Part shown: one piece after another, positions 32,777-40,494 of the stretch
Numbering within the stretch: position 1 is the first letter of the stretch
Layout of the letters: each line of letters opens with the position of its first letter
NCBI RefSeq assembly: GCF_029544075.1
Contig: NZ_JAJQJH010000005.1
Span: forward strand, 1-64,000
DNA from: Chromohalobacter canadensis
Lineage (GTDB): Bacteria; Pseudomonadota; Gammaproteobacteria; Pseudomonadales; Halomonadaceae
Direction: 5' to 3'
DNA: 64,000 bases
Made by a program: the position numbers and the translations under genes
Notes under the pieces: model-generated
Told to the model about the DNA's origin: nothing
Databases searched by the model: none
The model's input: the letters and a program-made list of their open reading frames with translations, nothing else

Positions 32777-34540
32777 CTAGCCGCCATCGAACTGCCAGGA
32801 GACGCGTGCGTTGATGCGCCCGTCGCGGTTATCGGTATCCAGGTCTTCCTCGGCGATGGGACGCGCGTATTCCACGCCCAGGCGGTAGTAACGGCTGTCG
32901 GTGAATTCGAGCCCGAAGGCTGCCGAGGCGAGGTTGTATTCGATGTCGTTGTCGTGGAAACGCGTGCGCGCACCGTCCACGACCAGGTAGGGTTCGAGCC
33001 GGCTGACCCAGCCCCAGGGCACGGCTTGTAGAAAACGCAGCTCTATCTCGCCGGCATAGCCGTAGTCCCCTTCGGCCTGGCCATCGGGATAACCGCGCCC
33101 GAAGCGCATACCGCCGTAGTTGCCGCGTTCGGGGACGGGTAGGCTGTCTTCCGCCCAGAAGCCGTCCGCGCGGGTGGTGAGACGCCAACGCTCGCCTAGT
33201 GCTTCTACCCAACGCCCCTGTAGCCCCAGGCGCGTGTAACGCAGCGGGGCGTCGTCACTTTGGGAGGTGCCCAGCGTCTCGATATTCAACTCGTTCTTGC
33301 TGCCGCCGACTTCGATCCCCTGACGCACGTCGCCACTGATCTCCCAGAGACGGCCATCGCTGACCCGGCGATAACGCGTGTTGAGCTCGGCGGTGCCGTA
33401 GCGCAGCGTTTCATTGGCGCGCAGCAGTTCATCGTTGTCGCTGGTATAGCGATATTGGGTGTCTTCATCGAGGTATTCGAGGGCGCCGCCGACTTCCCAT
33501 AGTGTCTTGCGGGACAATTCGATGGGGTATTCGAGTCCGGCGCGATAGCGGTAGCGTTCCTTGCTTTCCCGCGCTTCGATGGGCACGCCGAGTAACTGTG
33601 TGTCGGTGGCATCGTCACCGTCGAAATGCGTCGCCGAGAGCTTGAGACGCAGGCCGTCGCTACCGAGTGCCTGGCTGTATTCAGCGGCGAGGTATTCGTC
33701 ATCGCCTTCCACGGGGAGCAAGCCGGCCAACGAGAGGCGTTCGGCATGCCGTGTGTTGCCCTGGGTGGCGATATTGGCCAACGCCTGGGTATCGTCCTCG
33801 TCGTCGTAATCGACGGAAAGGCCGGCGTCGACGCGCTTTATATCGCGGGCCTCGACACGCACGGTGGTGGCACCATTGACGGTGCGCGGTAGCGGTACGT
33901 TGACCGAGAGGCTGGCGCCGGGGATCCGCTCGATCAAGGCGGTGTAACGCTCGAAACGCTCTCGCCGCAGGGGACGTTCCTCGGCCATGCGCTCGATCAG
34001 GCGCTGGACGCGTGCGGCCACGGCATCGTTGTCGATATCCAGCTCGGCCCGGGCGATGTAGCCCTCGACCACGACGACTTGGACATTGCCGTTGGCGAAG
34101 TTGTCCGCCGGCAGGTAGGCATAGGAGATCGGGTAGCCGGCTTTCTGGTAACGCGCGGTGATGCGCTTCACGGCTTGGTTGATTTGGCCGACGGTGACCG
34201 TCTCGCCTACCAAGGGCTCGAGTGGCGCGGCCAGTTCATCGAGCTCGAACACCGAGCCGCCCCGGATATTGATATGCCGGACATTGACGCGGGCATTCTC
34301 CGATACGCCCGGTGCCGAGGCGGGTTGCTGTACGTTGAGGTCCAGCGTGCGCTGGCGTTCCTGCTGCTCTTGTTGCTCGCGCGTGGCGGTCGGCGAGCGC
34401 TCATCGATGAACGAAGGGACGACATCGTCGGCCATGAGCGAACCACTGTGACCAACCAAGGCGATGGCGAGGCAGCCCAGTAGCGATTCAGACAGCGGGC
34501 GACGGCGTTCGTCATGATGAAGACGCAACAATGACGGCAT
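32777..34540 (-). CDS. TpsB/FhaC/ShlB-family outer-membrane transporter
   Basis: 587 residues from the ATG at 34540, preceded by AGGGAAG. After a signal sequence come a polar segment, a POTRA_2 domain (about 95-170: VNVRHINIRGGSVFELDELAAPLE to GYPISYAYLP), a second POTRA and a 16-strand barrel from about residue 235. The barrel keeps the FhaC motif-3-type GLQGRWVEALGERW and motif-4-type YNLASAAFGLEF regions. TpsB proteins export a TpsA exoprotein through the outer membrane. No TpsA with a haemagglutination-activity domain is present; the upstream partner is a collagen-like lipoprotein. Confidence 0.87.
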   Translation of the reverse strand: MPSLLRLHHDERRRPLSESLLGCLAIALVGHSGSLMADDVVPSFIDERSPTATREQQEQQERQRTLDLNVQQPASAPGVSENARVNVRHINIRGGSVFELDELAAPLEPLVGETVTVGQINQAVKRITARYQKAGYPISYAYLPADNFANGNVQVVVVEGYIARAELDIDNDAVAARVQRLIERMAEERPLRRERFERYTALIERIPGASLSVNVPLPRTVNGATTVRVEARDIKRVDAGLSVDYDDEDDTQALANIATQGNTRHAERLSLAGLLPVEGDDEYLAAEYSQALGSDGLRLKLSATHFDGDDATDTQLLGVPIEARESKERYRYRAGLEYPIELSRKTLWEVGGALEYLDEDTQYRYTSDNDELLRANETLRYGTAELNTRYRRVSDGRLWEISGDVRQGIEVGGSKNELNIETLGTSQSDDAPLRYTRLGLQGRWVEALGERWRLTTRADGFWAEDSLPVPERGNYGGMRFGRGYPDGQAEGDYGYAGEIELRFLQAVPWGWVSRLEPYLVVDGARTRFHDNDIEYNLASAAFGLEFTDSRYYRLGVEYARPIAEEDLDTDNRDGRINARVSWQFDGG

Positions 34541-34660
34541 ATTGTGGCTTCCCTGTGGTGTCTCTTGTCGGAGCCGCTCGTTATGTTCAGTGGCGACTCT
34601 CGTCACGGTGCGGGGCACCTTGCCTACGTTTGCTTTTAGTGCTGATAGCAGTGCCGGAAA

Positions 34661-36016
34661 TTAACGGTTGCCCAACAAGCCCCCGCCTAGCAGGTTGCCG
34701 AGCAGGCCTTTGCGCTCGCGGGCTTGATCGCTATCGCCATTCCCCGACTCGGTGCTGCCGCTCAAGCCCCCGGTCACACCGGAGACGGAGTCGGTCACAC
34801 CGCCGACCAAGCCGCCGACGAGACCTTTGTTACCGCTGTCGTCGCCGTCGCTCGAACCGCCACCGGTCAAGCCGCCGGTAGTATCAGTCAGACCACCGAC
34901 GAGCCCGCCGACCAGGCCTTGGCTATTGCCGTCTTCTCCGCCACCTGTGACGCCGCCAAGCAGACCGCCTTCGCCGCCAGTCAAGCCGCTGAGCAGGCCG
35001 CCGCTTTCACCGTCGGCATTGCCGCCCGTCACGCCACCGAGCAAACCGCCTTCGCCGCCGGTGAGGCCGCTCAGCAGACCACCGTTGCTACCTTCACCAT
35101 TAGTGGCCACGCCACCCAGGTCAGCCACGGCATTGCCGACGCCTTGAAGGGTTCCGCCAAGGCCGCCTAGTGCTTCGGAACGCTCGCCGACACGGCCGCC
35201 AAGCTGAGTGACCACACCACCGACCGATGTCAGTAGACCGTCAACGGGTTGGCCGACGCCAAGCCCATCGCCCAGCGTTTGCGTGGTGCCTTCGAGATTG
35301 GTGACCAATGGCCGTACAACGCCCGTGACTTCAGTGGTTAGCCCGCTGAGATGACCATCTTCCGCCGTCAAGGAAGACGTCAGCGAGCCCGCCGTCGAGG
35401 TCACCGCAACTCCCAGTTGATTGACCGTGTCGCCGGCGCCCGAGACCAGATTGGTTTTATCGTCGAGCTGACCGACGACCGGCAGGGTGTTCAAGCCAGT
35501 CACGATAGTGCTAGCCGACGAGACCGCTTCACCGACTTCTCCCACGGTCGATGTCGCGCCACCTAGCGTGGTACCCAGCGCATTATCGTTTTCGCTCAGA
35601 TTGCCGAGCCCATCACGTAACCCCGTGCTCAGACTATTGACGCCTTCCCCGACATCGACAACGGCATTGCCGGCGCCATCGGTGACGAAACCCGCTCCGC
35701 CGACATCGGACTGCGAGATGGCCTCCCCCGCGCCGATGACGGTATCGCCGACGCCCGTCGTGGAATCGCCAGTATCGGAAACGACGTCTTCGACCGCAGT
35801 CGAGTCGTCACCGTCGCCCCCGTTATTACCGTCGCCGCCGCCGCCGTTATTACCATCGCCACCGCCGTTATTACCCCCATTGTTGTCGCCCATATCGGGA
35901 CCGCTTCCACCACCACCGTCCATGGGCTGAGACTCGGATGAACTGCCACTGCAGCCGCTCAGGACCAGTGCCAGTACGATCGTGGTCATTGCCGGTACCT
36001 TGAGTTCCCCAAGCAT
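34661..36016 (-). CDS. Collagen-like, glycine-rich repeat lipoprotein; probable TpsB partner
   Basis: 451 residues; GGAGGT lies 6 bases before the ATG. Lipobox LVLSGCSG gives a lipid anchor at about residue 22. It continues with a low-complexity Gly/Asn/Asp linker (about 32-75), a long region of V/L-G alternation (GVGDTV, GLGNLS, VVGQLDD, GLGGTLQGVG) and near-exact C-terminal repeats GGLLSGLTGGEGGLLGG (34950-35085). The C-terminus is basic with KGLLGNLLGGGLLGNR. It is directly upstream of and co-oriented with tpsB, 120 bases apart, suggesting secretion to the surface as an adhesin or matrix protein. Not a classical TpsA. Confidence 0.75.
   Translation of the reverse strand: MLGELKVPAMTTIVLALVLSGCSGSSSESQPMDGGGGSGPDMGDNNGGNNGGGDGNNGGGGDGNNGGDGDDSTAVEDVVSDTGDSTTGVGDTVIGAGEAISQSDVGGAGFVTDGAGNAVVDVGEGVNSLSTGLRDGLGNLSENDNALGTTLGGATSTVGEVGEAVSSASTIVTGLNTLPVVGQLDDKTNLVSGAGDTVNQLGVAVTSTAGSLTSSLTAEDGHLSGLTTEVTGVVRPLVTNLEGTTQTLGDGLGVGQPVDGLLTSVGGVVTQLGGRVGERSEALGGLGGTLQGVGNAVADLGGVATNGEGSNGGLLSGLTGGEGGLLGGVTGGNADGESGGLLSGLTGGEGGLLGGVTGGGEDGNSQGLVGGLVGGLTDTTGGLTGGGSSDGDDSGNKGLVGGLVGGVTDSVSGVTGGLSGSTESGNGDSDQARERKGLLGNLLGGGLLGNR
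34950..35085 (-). repeat. In-gene repeats of the collagen-like protein
   Basis: Two copies of a unit of about 35 residues, each containing GGLLSGLTGGEGGLLGGVTGG, are encoded back to back and differ mainly in the short NADGES/GSNG linkers. A third, diverged array (GLVGGLVGG) follows. Copy number probably varies among strains. Confidence 0.7.
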
Positions 36017-36543
36017 CTCGACCTCCATTAATTATCGTTTACTGCCTATGGTTTTACGTATAGTGGTCGGCGAATCCGCTTTCTTTTACGCTCTTCCAAC
36101 AGCCACCTCATCCCTTACGGCGTGTAAAAACCCCGCATCAACCACGCAGCCTATCTCTAAAAAATCAACAAAAATCTGGTTTCTATTCTATATTCTTTCT
36201 TTATACGCGGATAACGATAGACACCTTAACTCACTGTTTATTGTACAAATATTCAAAATAAAAAGTAAAAATGACATGGAAATCCTGCCTTTACACATAA
36301 AAAGGCCAGGATCAACGTCACGTAACATGTCGCCAATACCACACATAAATTATAGGTTACATAAATAAATATTCTAAAATACGTATCCTCTTTTCTTGGT
36401 TTTCGTACTATCATTTACCTGTTTCGCATATTAGGGATCTCATCCTTTCCGGCTTTGCAATTCCGGTCATCTTCTCAACATTTACAGACTTCGTCGGCGA
36501 TGACTTACAAATAAGTCCGCCAAAAAACCAAGGGGAACCATGT
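36017..36543. other. AT-rich divergent regulatory region
   Basis: 527 bases with markedly low GC between the divergently read collagen-like gene and the AraC-type gene. No supported gene: open frames here lack ribosome sites. It must hold both promoters. Composition and position upstream of an adhesion island make it a candidate target of MvaT-type silencing and of the AraC-type regulator. Confidence 0.5.
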
Positions 36544-37398
36544 ATGGCAGCGTATGAGACATCGTTATCAACCAGCCTCAATGCCATGCGAGCTGCCGAG
36601 ATATGGCTGCATGAGCGGTCAGGCGATAGCCCTTCAATCCGTGATCTCGCTAAGTACCTAGGGTATTCGGAGGCGCAGATACGACGTAATTTCAACCGCT
36701 GCTTCGGTATCTCGCCCGGCCGTTACCGCGACTCGCTACGGCTGGAACGCGCGGCCCTGCTGCTATGTCGTACGCCGATGCAGGTACTGGATGTCGCCAT
36801 TAGTTGCGGGTATCGCAGTCATGCCATCTTCACGCGCGCTTTCCATGGCTACTTCGGCGTTTCGCCCAGCGACTATCGACGCCGCTTCCATGATCGCTTG
36901 CGCGACGAGATTCCTCGTCGTGCACCTGAGACGCTGACAATTGAAATGCGAAAAGAAGCTCGCTGTTTCTTGACTCGCCATTACGGCGATGTGTCGATGA
37001 GGGAGCAACCCGCCTTGTGGCGCTACTACGCACAACGATGGCGGCATCACTTGAAGGGGTGCGAGGTCGCGCGCACCTGGATATATCACGATGACCCTAA
37101 TATCACCCCCGCGGGCAGGGTACGTATCGACTTCGGCTTCAAGGTCGAAGGCAACTGCATGGCTCCACCGGCGATGGGATTCCGGCAGGTTCACCTTTCT
37201 GCCCAACGACAGGTCAAGATGTGTGTAACGGGGCGGGAGAATATCGTCGGCGCGCTTGCTTACCTACTTTATGAGTGGTTACCGACACATAATGAATGGT
37301 TGAGTGGCGAGCCAGTCATGGTGACGTGGTGGGAAACCTCATCACCGCATGCGCGGGAGAGGTTCGAACTGGGCGTACCGCTTTTGACGATTCATTAG
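36544..37398 (+). CDS. AraC-family regulator with C-terminal GyrI-like ligand domain
   Basis: 284 residues; AGGGG lies 8 bases upstream. Unlike most AraC proteins the two helix-turn-helix motifs are at the N-terminus (about 30-115: IRDLAKYLGYSEAQIRRNFNRCFG and VLDVAISCGYRSHAIFTRAFHGYFGVSPSDYRRRF). The C-terminal part (about 130-284: TRHYGDVSMREQPALWRYYAQRW to SGEPVMVTWWET) resembles the GyrI/Rob small-molecule-binding fold. This is the Rob/SoxS-like arrangement. It is divergent from the collagen-like/TpsB/Tad run, a plausible target. Confidence 0.85.
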   Translation: MAAYETSLSTSLNAMRAAEIWLHERSGDSPSIRDLAKYLGYSEAQIRRNFNRCFGISPGRYRDSLRLERAALLLCRTPMQVLDVAISCGYRSHAIFTRAFHGYFGVSPSDYRRRFHDRLRDEIPRRAPETLTIEMRKEARCFLTRHYGDVSMREQPALWRYYAQRWRHHLKGCEVARTWIYHDDPNITPAGRVRIDFGFKVEGNCMAPPAMGFRQVHLSAQRQVKMCVTGRENIVGALAYLLYEWLPTHNEWLSGEPVMVTWWETSSPHARERFELGVPLLTIH

Positions 37399-37417
37399 CC
37401 CAGTACATGGCAAATAA

Positions 37418-37448
37418 AAAAGGCTGATGCTCGAGCATCAGCCTTTTC
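37418..37448. terminator. Bidirectional rho-independent terminator
   Basis: Perfect stem around GGCTGATGCT/AGCATCAGCC with A-run before and T-run after, between the convergent AraC-type and mvaT genes. It should serve both strands. Confidence 0.88.
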
Positions 37449-37512
37449 CGTACAATGTACCTGAGGAGGACTCAACCACTTTCGCTGGAAAGCGCTTGTC
37501 CTCAAAGGACGC

Positions 37513-37890
37513 TTAGTCCTCGACGCGTACCAACCAAGACTCGACGGTATCGTTGCCGTGTTGGTCTTTCCACGCCTTGAGCGTCTTCTGGTTACCGCCC
37601 CGAGTTTCCACCACTTCACCGGTGTTGGGGTTCTTGTAGATCTTCAGCTTGCGCTTGCGGCGCCCGCCGGTGCTCGCCTGAGACGACGACGCAGAGCGAG
37701 AAGCAGGCTTCGGATCAAGCAGTTCGATAACGGCAGCAGGCGTCTTATCGTACTCTTTCATCAAGGTTTCGAGCTTTTCCTTGAATTCCAGCTCAGATGT
37801 CAGGCGCTGGTCCTGTTCCAGCTGCTGCAACTCTTCGCTGAGTTGCTTTAGCAGCTGTTCCTTTTTCATGTACTCGCTCAACAGAGACAT
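37513..37890 (-). CDS. mvaT: MvaT-family xenogeneic silencer (H-NS functional analogue)
   Basis: 125 residues. N-terminal coiled-coil/oligomerisation helix with LLSEYMKKEQLLKQLSEEL and EFKEKLETLMKEY, a linker rich in Ser and basic residues, then the C-terminal DNA-binding domain KIYKNPNTGEVVETRGGN followed by KTLKAWKDQHG and VESWLV, matching Pseudomonas MvaT/MvaU. Such proteins bind AT-rich minor grooves and silence acquired genes, fimbriae and EPS loci. Several AT-rich intergenic stretches in this window are natural candidate targets. A half-length relative is at 20200-20466. Confidence 0.92.
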   Translation of the reverse strand: MSLLSEYMKKEQLLKQLSEELQQLEQDQRLTSELEFKEKLETLMKEYDKTPAAVIELLDPKPASRSASSSQASTGGRRKRKLKIYKNPNTGEVVETRGGNQKTLKAWKDQHGNDTVESWLVRVED

Positions 37891-38069
37891 TCTTTACCTC
37901 TAGACAGTTGGGATGTGTCCATATTATCGCCATTTATTCGCTTATTGCCAAGCCCCATCTTATTTTTTATTTACCTATCGCAACCTTCGCCTTTCCGAGT
38001 TGCCGTTAATTCGCTTTCAAGCAAGCGGATCGACATTAGCATGTCTCACTTTCAAAGCAATGCCCCCAT

Positions 38070-39416
38070 TTAAAGCCACATTGCCGCCAGCCAGCCGAAG
38101 ACGATGAGCGGGATGTTGTAATGTAAAAAGGTGGGGACGACCGAGTCCCAGATGTGGTCATGTTGGCGATCGACGTTGAGTCCCGAGGTCGGCCCCAGCG
38201 TCGAATCAGAGGCCGGCGAGCCAGCATCGCCCAGCGCGGCGGCGGTACCCACCAGGGCCACCGTCGCCATGGGTGAGAAGCCGAACTGTATGGCGAGCGG
38301 TACGTAGATCGCGGCAATAATGGGAATCGTCGAAAACGACGAGCCAATCCCCAGCGTAATAAACAAACCAACTAACAGCATGATCAACGCGGCAAGCCCT
38401 TGATGGTCGCCGATAATGGCGAAGGCGTTTTCGACCAGTGTGTCGATCTCGCCCGTCGCTTGCATGACCGAGGCAAACCCCGCCGCCGTAATCATGATGA
38501 AGCCAATAAGTGCCATCATGCGCATGCCGCTGGTGAAGAGGTCATCGGCTTCACGCCATTTGAAGATGCCGCCCAGCGACAATAGGGCGAAGCCAACGAG
38601 CCCGCCCATAATCATCGAGCCGCTATACAATTGAATCGATAAGGCGGAGACGATGGCCACGACGGCCATTACCAATCCACGAGTATGGAGACTGACCTCA
38701 CTGGAACGATGCGGGATGTTACTCGTCACGACATCGCGCGCTTCATAATCACGCGGTTTGCGGTAGGAATAAAAAATAGCCACCAGAAGTCCCAGTGCCA
38801 TGCCGGCAACGGGAATGCCCATGGCTAGCGGTACCATGCCACGCGTTACCTCGAGCCCCACGGCCTCGCCCGCCGAGTTGATATTGGCCAACAGAATATC
38901 GTTGAGGAAGATCGCCCCGAAGCCGACCGGTAACAACATATAAGGCGCCGTTAGGCCGAAGGTCAGCACGCAGGCCACCATGCGTCGATCCAGACGCAGG
39001 GGATTCATGATCTTGAGCAGCGGCGGGACCAGAATGGGAATGAAGGCAATATGCACGGGAATCAGGTTCTGCGAGGAAATCGCTACTAATAGCAACGCCA
39101 CGAGCAGGATGTATTTCACCACCGACTGGCGTTTATATGACGCTTCGTGGCCGAGCAGACGAATCAACCGCTGAGCCAATAAGTCGGGAAGTCCTGAGCG
39201 TGAAATCGCCACTGCGAACGCCCCTAGCGTTGCGTAGGCCAACGCTACCTTGGCGCCGCCTCCCACGCCATCGTTAAACGCGGCCAGCGTATCCTCGAGT
39301 CCCAGACCGCCGACCAAACCGCCCACCAAGGCGCCCACGATAAGCGCAAACACTACCGATACTCGCGCCAATGCGAGCCCCACCATGACCAGAACGGCCA
39401 AAATAACCGCATTCAT
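38070..39416 (-). CDS. NhaC/YuiF-type Na+/H+ antiporter family protein
   Basis: 448 residues, about twelve hydrophobic helices. It starts at the ATG 39416 ([20 protein letters not shown]); a TTG 30 bases upstream is less likely. The N-terminal [23 protein letters not shown] matches the Na_H_antiport_2 domain; NhaC-like core motifs follow, with [21 protein letters not shown] near residue 400 as the ion-binding signature. YuiF relatives are annotated as Na+/H+ antiporters or amino-acid transporters; direction and substrate are not certain. Na+ export would suit a halophile. Confidence 0.82.
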   Translation of the reverse strand: MNAVILAVLVMVGLALARVSVVFALIVGALVGGLVGGLGLEDTLAAFNDGVGGGAKVALAYATLGAFAVAISRSGLPDLLAQRLIRLLGHEASYKRQSVVKYILLVALLLVAISSQNLIPVHIAFIPILVPPLLKIMNPLRLDRRMVACVLTFGLTAPYMLLPVGFGAIFLNDILLANINSAGEAVGLEVTRGMVPLAMGIPVAGMALGLLVAIFYSYRKPRDYEARDVVTSNIPHRSSEVSLHTRGLVMAVVAIVSALSIQLYSGSMIMGGLVGFALLSLGGIFKWREADDLFTSGMRMMALIGFIMITAAGFASVMQATGEIDTLVENAFAIIGDHQGLAALIMLLVGLFITLGIGSSFSTIPIIAAIYVPLAIQFGFSPMATVALVGTAAALGDAGSPASDSTLGPTSGLNVDRQHDHIWDSVVPTFLHYNIPLIVFGWLAAMWL

Positions 39417-39476
39417 TGCCGTGTTCCCGTTGAGTGTGTGTATCAAAAGTGCGAAATACTAACAGAAGTGACTATT

Positions 39477-39502
39477 AGAAGCGGCCATCAGAAGCGGCCA
39501 TC
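39477..39502 (+). repeat. Perfect 13-bp tandem repeat upstream of the small RNA
   Basis: AGAAGCGGCCATC at 39477-39489 and again at 39490-39502, directly adjacent, 60 bases upstream of the predicted RNA promoter. Confidence 0.8.
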
Positions 39503-39514
39503 AAAAAGTGACCA

Positions 39515-39564
39515 TGTAAACGTCACATCCGTGACGCGACATTGTCACAGAGACTGGGTACAAC
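39515..39564 (+). promoter_or_regulatory. Predicted promoter and activator site of the small RNA
   Basis: GCGACA (39536-39541), a 17-base spacer and TACAAC (39559-39564) form a plausible but weak sigma-70 promoter, as expected for an activator-dependent unit. TGTAAACGTCACA at 39515-39527 lies where a GacA-type upstream site would be; it shares the TGTAA...ACA ends but is shorter than the usual 18-bp element, so the match is weak. Confidence 0.4.
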
Positions 39565-39565
39565 A

Positions 39566-39752
39566 GGCAGTGGCGATGCATGGCTCAGCAGGCCATTGCT
39601 CGTCAGACAAGGGACACTGTCGTTAAGCGCGTTAAGGAAGCATGCTGAGCTAGGAGGCTCACGGGAACCGGTAAAGTGCCGGTGCGTCAGGAAGACGCCA
39701 AGGGAGCGCGGAATCTTACGCCATGGTCGGGATAACCGACCATGGCGTTTTT
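39566..39752 (+). ncRNA. CsrB/RsmZ-like small RNA that sequesters CsrA/RsmA (predicted)
   Basis: About 187 bases with no open frame of note and eight GGA motifs in the last 145. Readable hairpins: GCAGTGGC/GCCATTGC (39567-39599); GACA/TGTC enclosing AGGGACAC (39606-39621); TGAGC/GCTCA with loop TAGGAG (39646-39661); ACCGG/CCGGT (39667-39683); GCGTC/GACGC with loop AGGAA (39684-39698); and a 13-bp terminator stem with loop GATAA flanked by GG and a TTTTT tail (39718-39752). GGA in hairpin loops is the CsrA/RsmA binding signature. The adjacent genes run the other way, so it is a free-standing transcript. Subtype is not resolved. Confidence 0.75.
39718..39752 (+). terminator. Terminator of the small RNA
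   Basis: ACGCCATGGTCGG/CCGACCATGGCGT, 13 perfect base pairs, loop GATAA, followed by TTTTT. The GG of the stem top plus GA of the loop give a last GGA motif. Confidence 0.92.
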
Positions 39753-39837
39753 ATGATGCTGGAAACGGTCACCACGAAACGATCACACGGGAGCTGTTAT
39801 AACGAGCTTTAGATGGCCGCCCACAATACATCGCGCT

Positions 39838-40038
39838 TCAGCAGTTGCCTTTCTTGGCTTGTCCGGGCGGACAGAAATCACCGCCATGCCCATGTTCATG
39901 TCGCTCATCGTGGTCATGGTGTCCATCACCGACTTCAACAACGGGCTCGGGGTCGATACGCGCGGGCGTGTAACTGCACGCCGACACGCTTGCTCCGATA
40001 CCGCCTACTAGAATCGCCATTAGCCAGACTTGGCGCAT
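39838..40038 (-). CDS. Small lipoprotein with His/Asp-rich C-terminus
   Basis: 66 residues from the ATG at 40038, which follows AAGGAG by 6 bases; an upstream extension has no site. MRQVWLMAILVGGIGASVSAC is a lipoprotein signal with Cys at about 21. The mature part carries VEVGDGHHDHDERHEHGHG and ends GGDFCPPGQAKKGNC, i.e. about seven His and two Cys, a plausible metal-binding tail. No family with known function recognised. It is convergent to the small RNA. Confidence 0.75.
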   Translation of the reverse strand: MRQVWLMAILVGGIGASVSACSYTPARIDPEPVVEVGDGHHDHDERHEHGHGGDFCPPGQAKKGNC

Positions 40039-40494
40039 CTCGTTCTCCTTGTCCATGTTGTCTGCTTGCTTCCTCACCACACTCGCCCTTCTGTTCATCA
40101 GGCGTGGGTTGGTGAGGCATTATCGTCAATCGAGCGCTCAGCGTCATCTCACGATCGTTTGCCCCCCTGCGAAATGCTTTTAGGGCCCTTCATAAGCGCT
40201 CATACGGGGAATCCCCTGCCATTCCATAACACCTATTTATGTAACGGCAAGATTTAGGTATGATGCTGCTCATAACGAAAATAAAGGCAATCAAGGGAAC
40301 GCCTGAATCATATCCAACGCATGGCTCGCGAAGCATGGGAACCGTCCTCGTTTTCTGGGGCGCGTCTTCGTGCATGGCATGGCGTTGTGTGCTCATCTAG
40401 AGCAAGCGATTCAGCGTTTCCCTGGCGTCAGTTCGCAAGGGCTACCCAGCCCATCCGACGACTCACGACCCTAAGCAGGAAACGGAGAAAAAAA
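40039..40494. other. Intergenic leader region of the porin gene
   Basis: 456 bases between the divergently read small lipoprotein and the porin. The frame of the porin stays open upstream to 40321, but that part lacks a ribosome site and has no signal-peptide character. A TATGAT at 40259-40264 could be a -10 box, which would give a leader of over 200 bases. Nothing else recognised. Confidence 0.45.

Noticed and set aside
39566-39752. Cobalamin or other riboswitch
   Set aside because: A GGGAA and a CCGGTG occur, but the B12-box (GCCACTG) and the usual core are absent, and no gene follows on the same strand; GGA loops fit a Csr/Rsm RNA better.
40321-40494. N-terminal extension of the porin from an ATG at 40321
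   Set aside because: The extension has no ribosome site and would bury the signal peptide; the GTG at 40495 has both.
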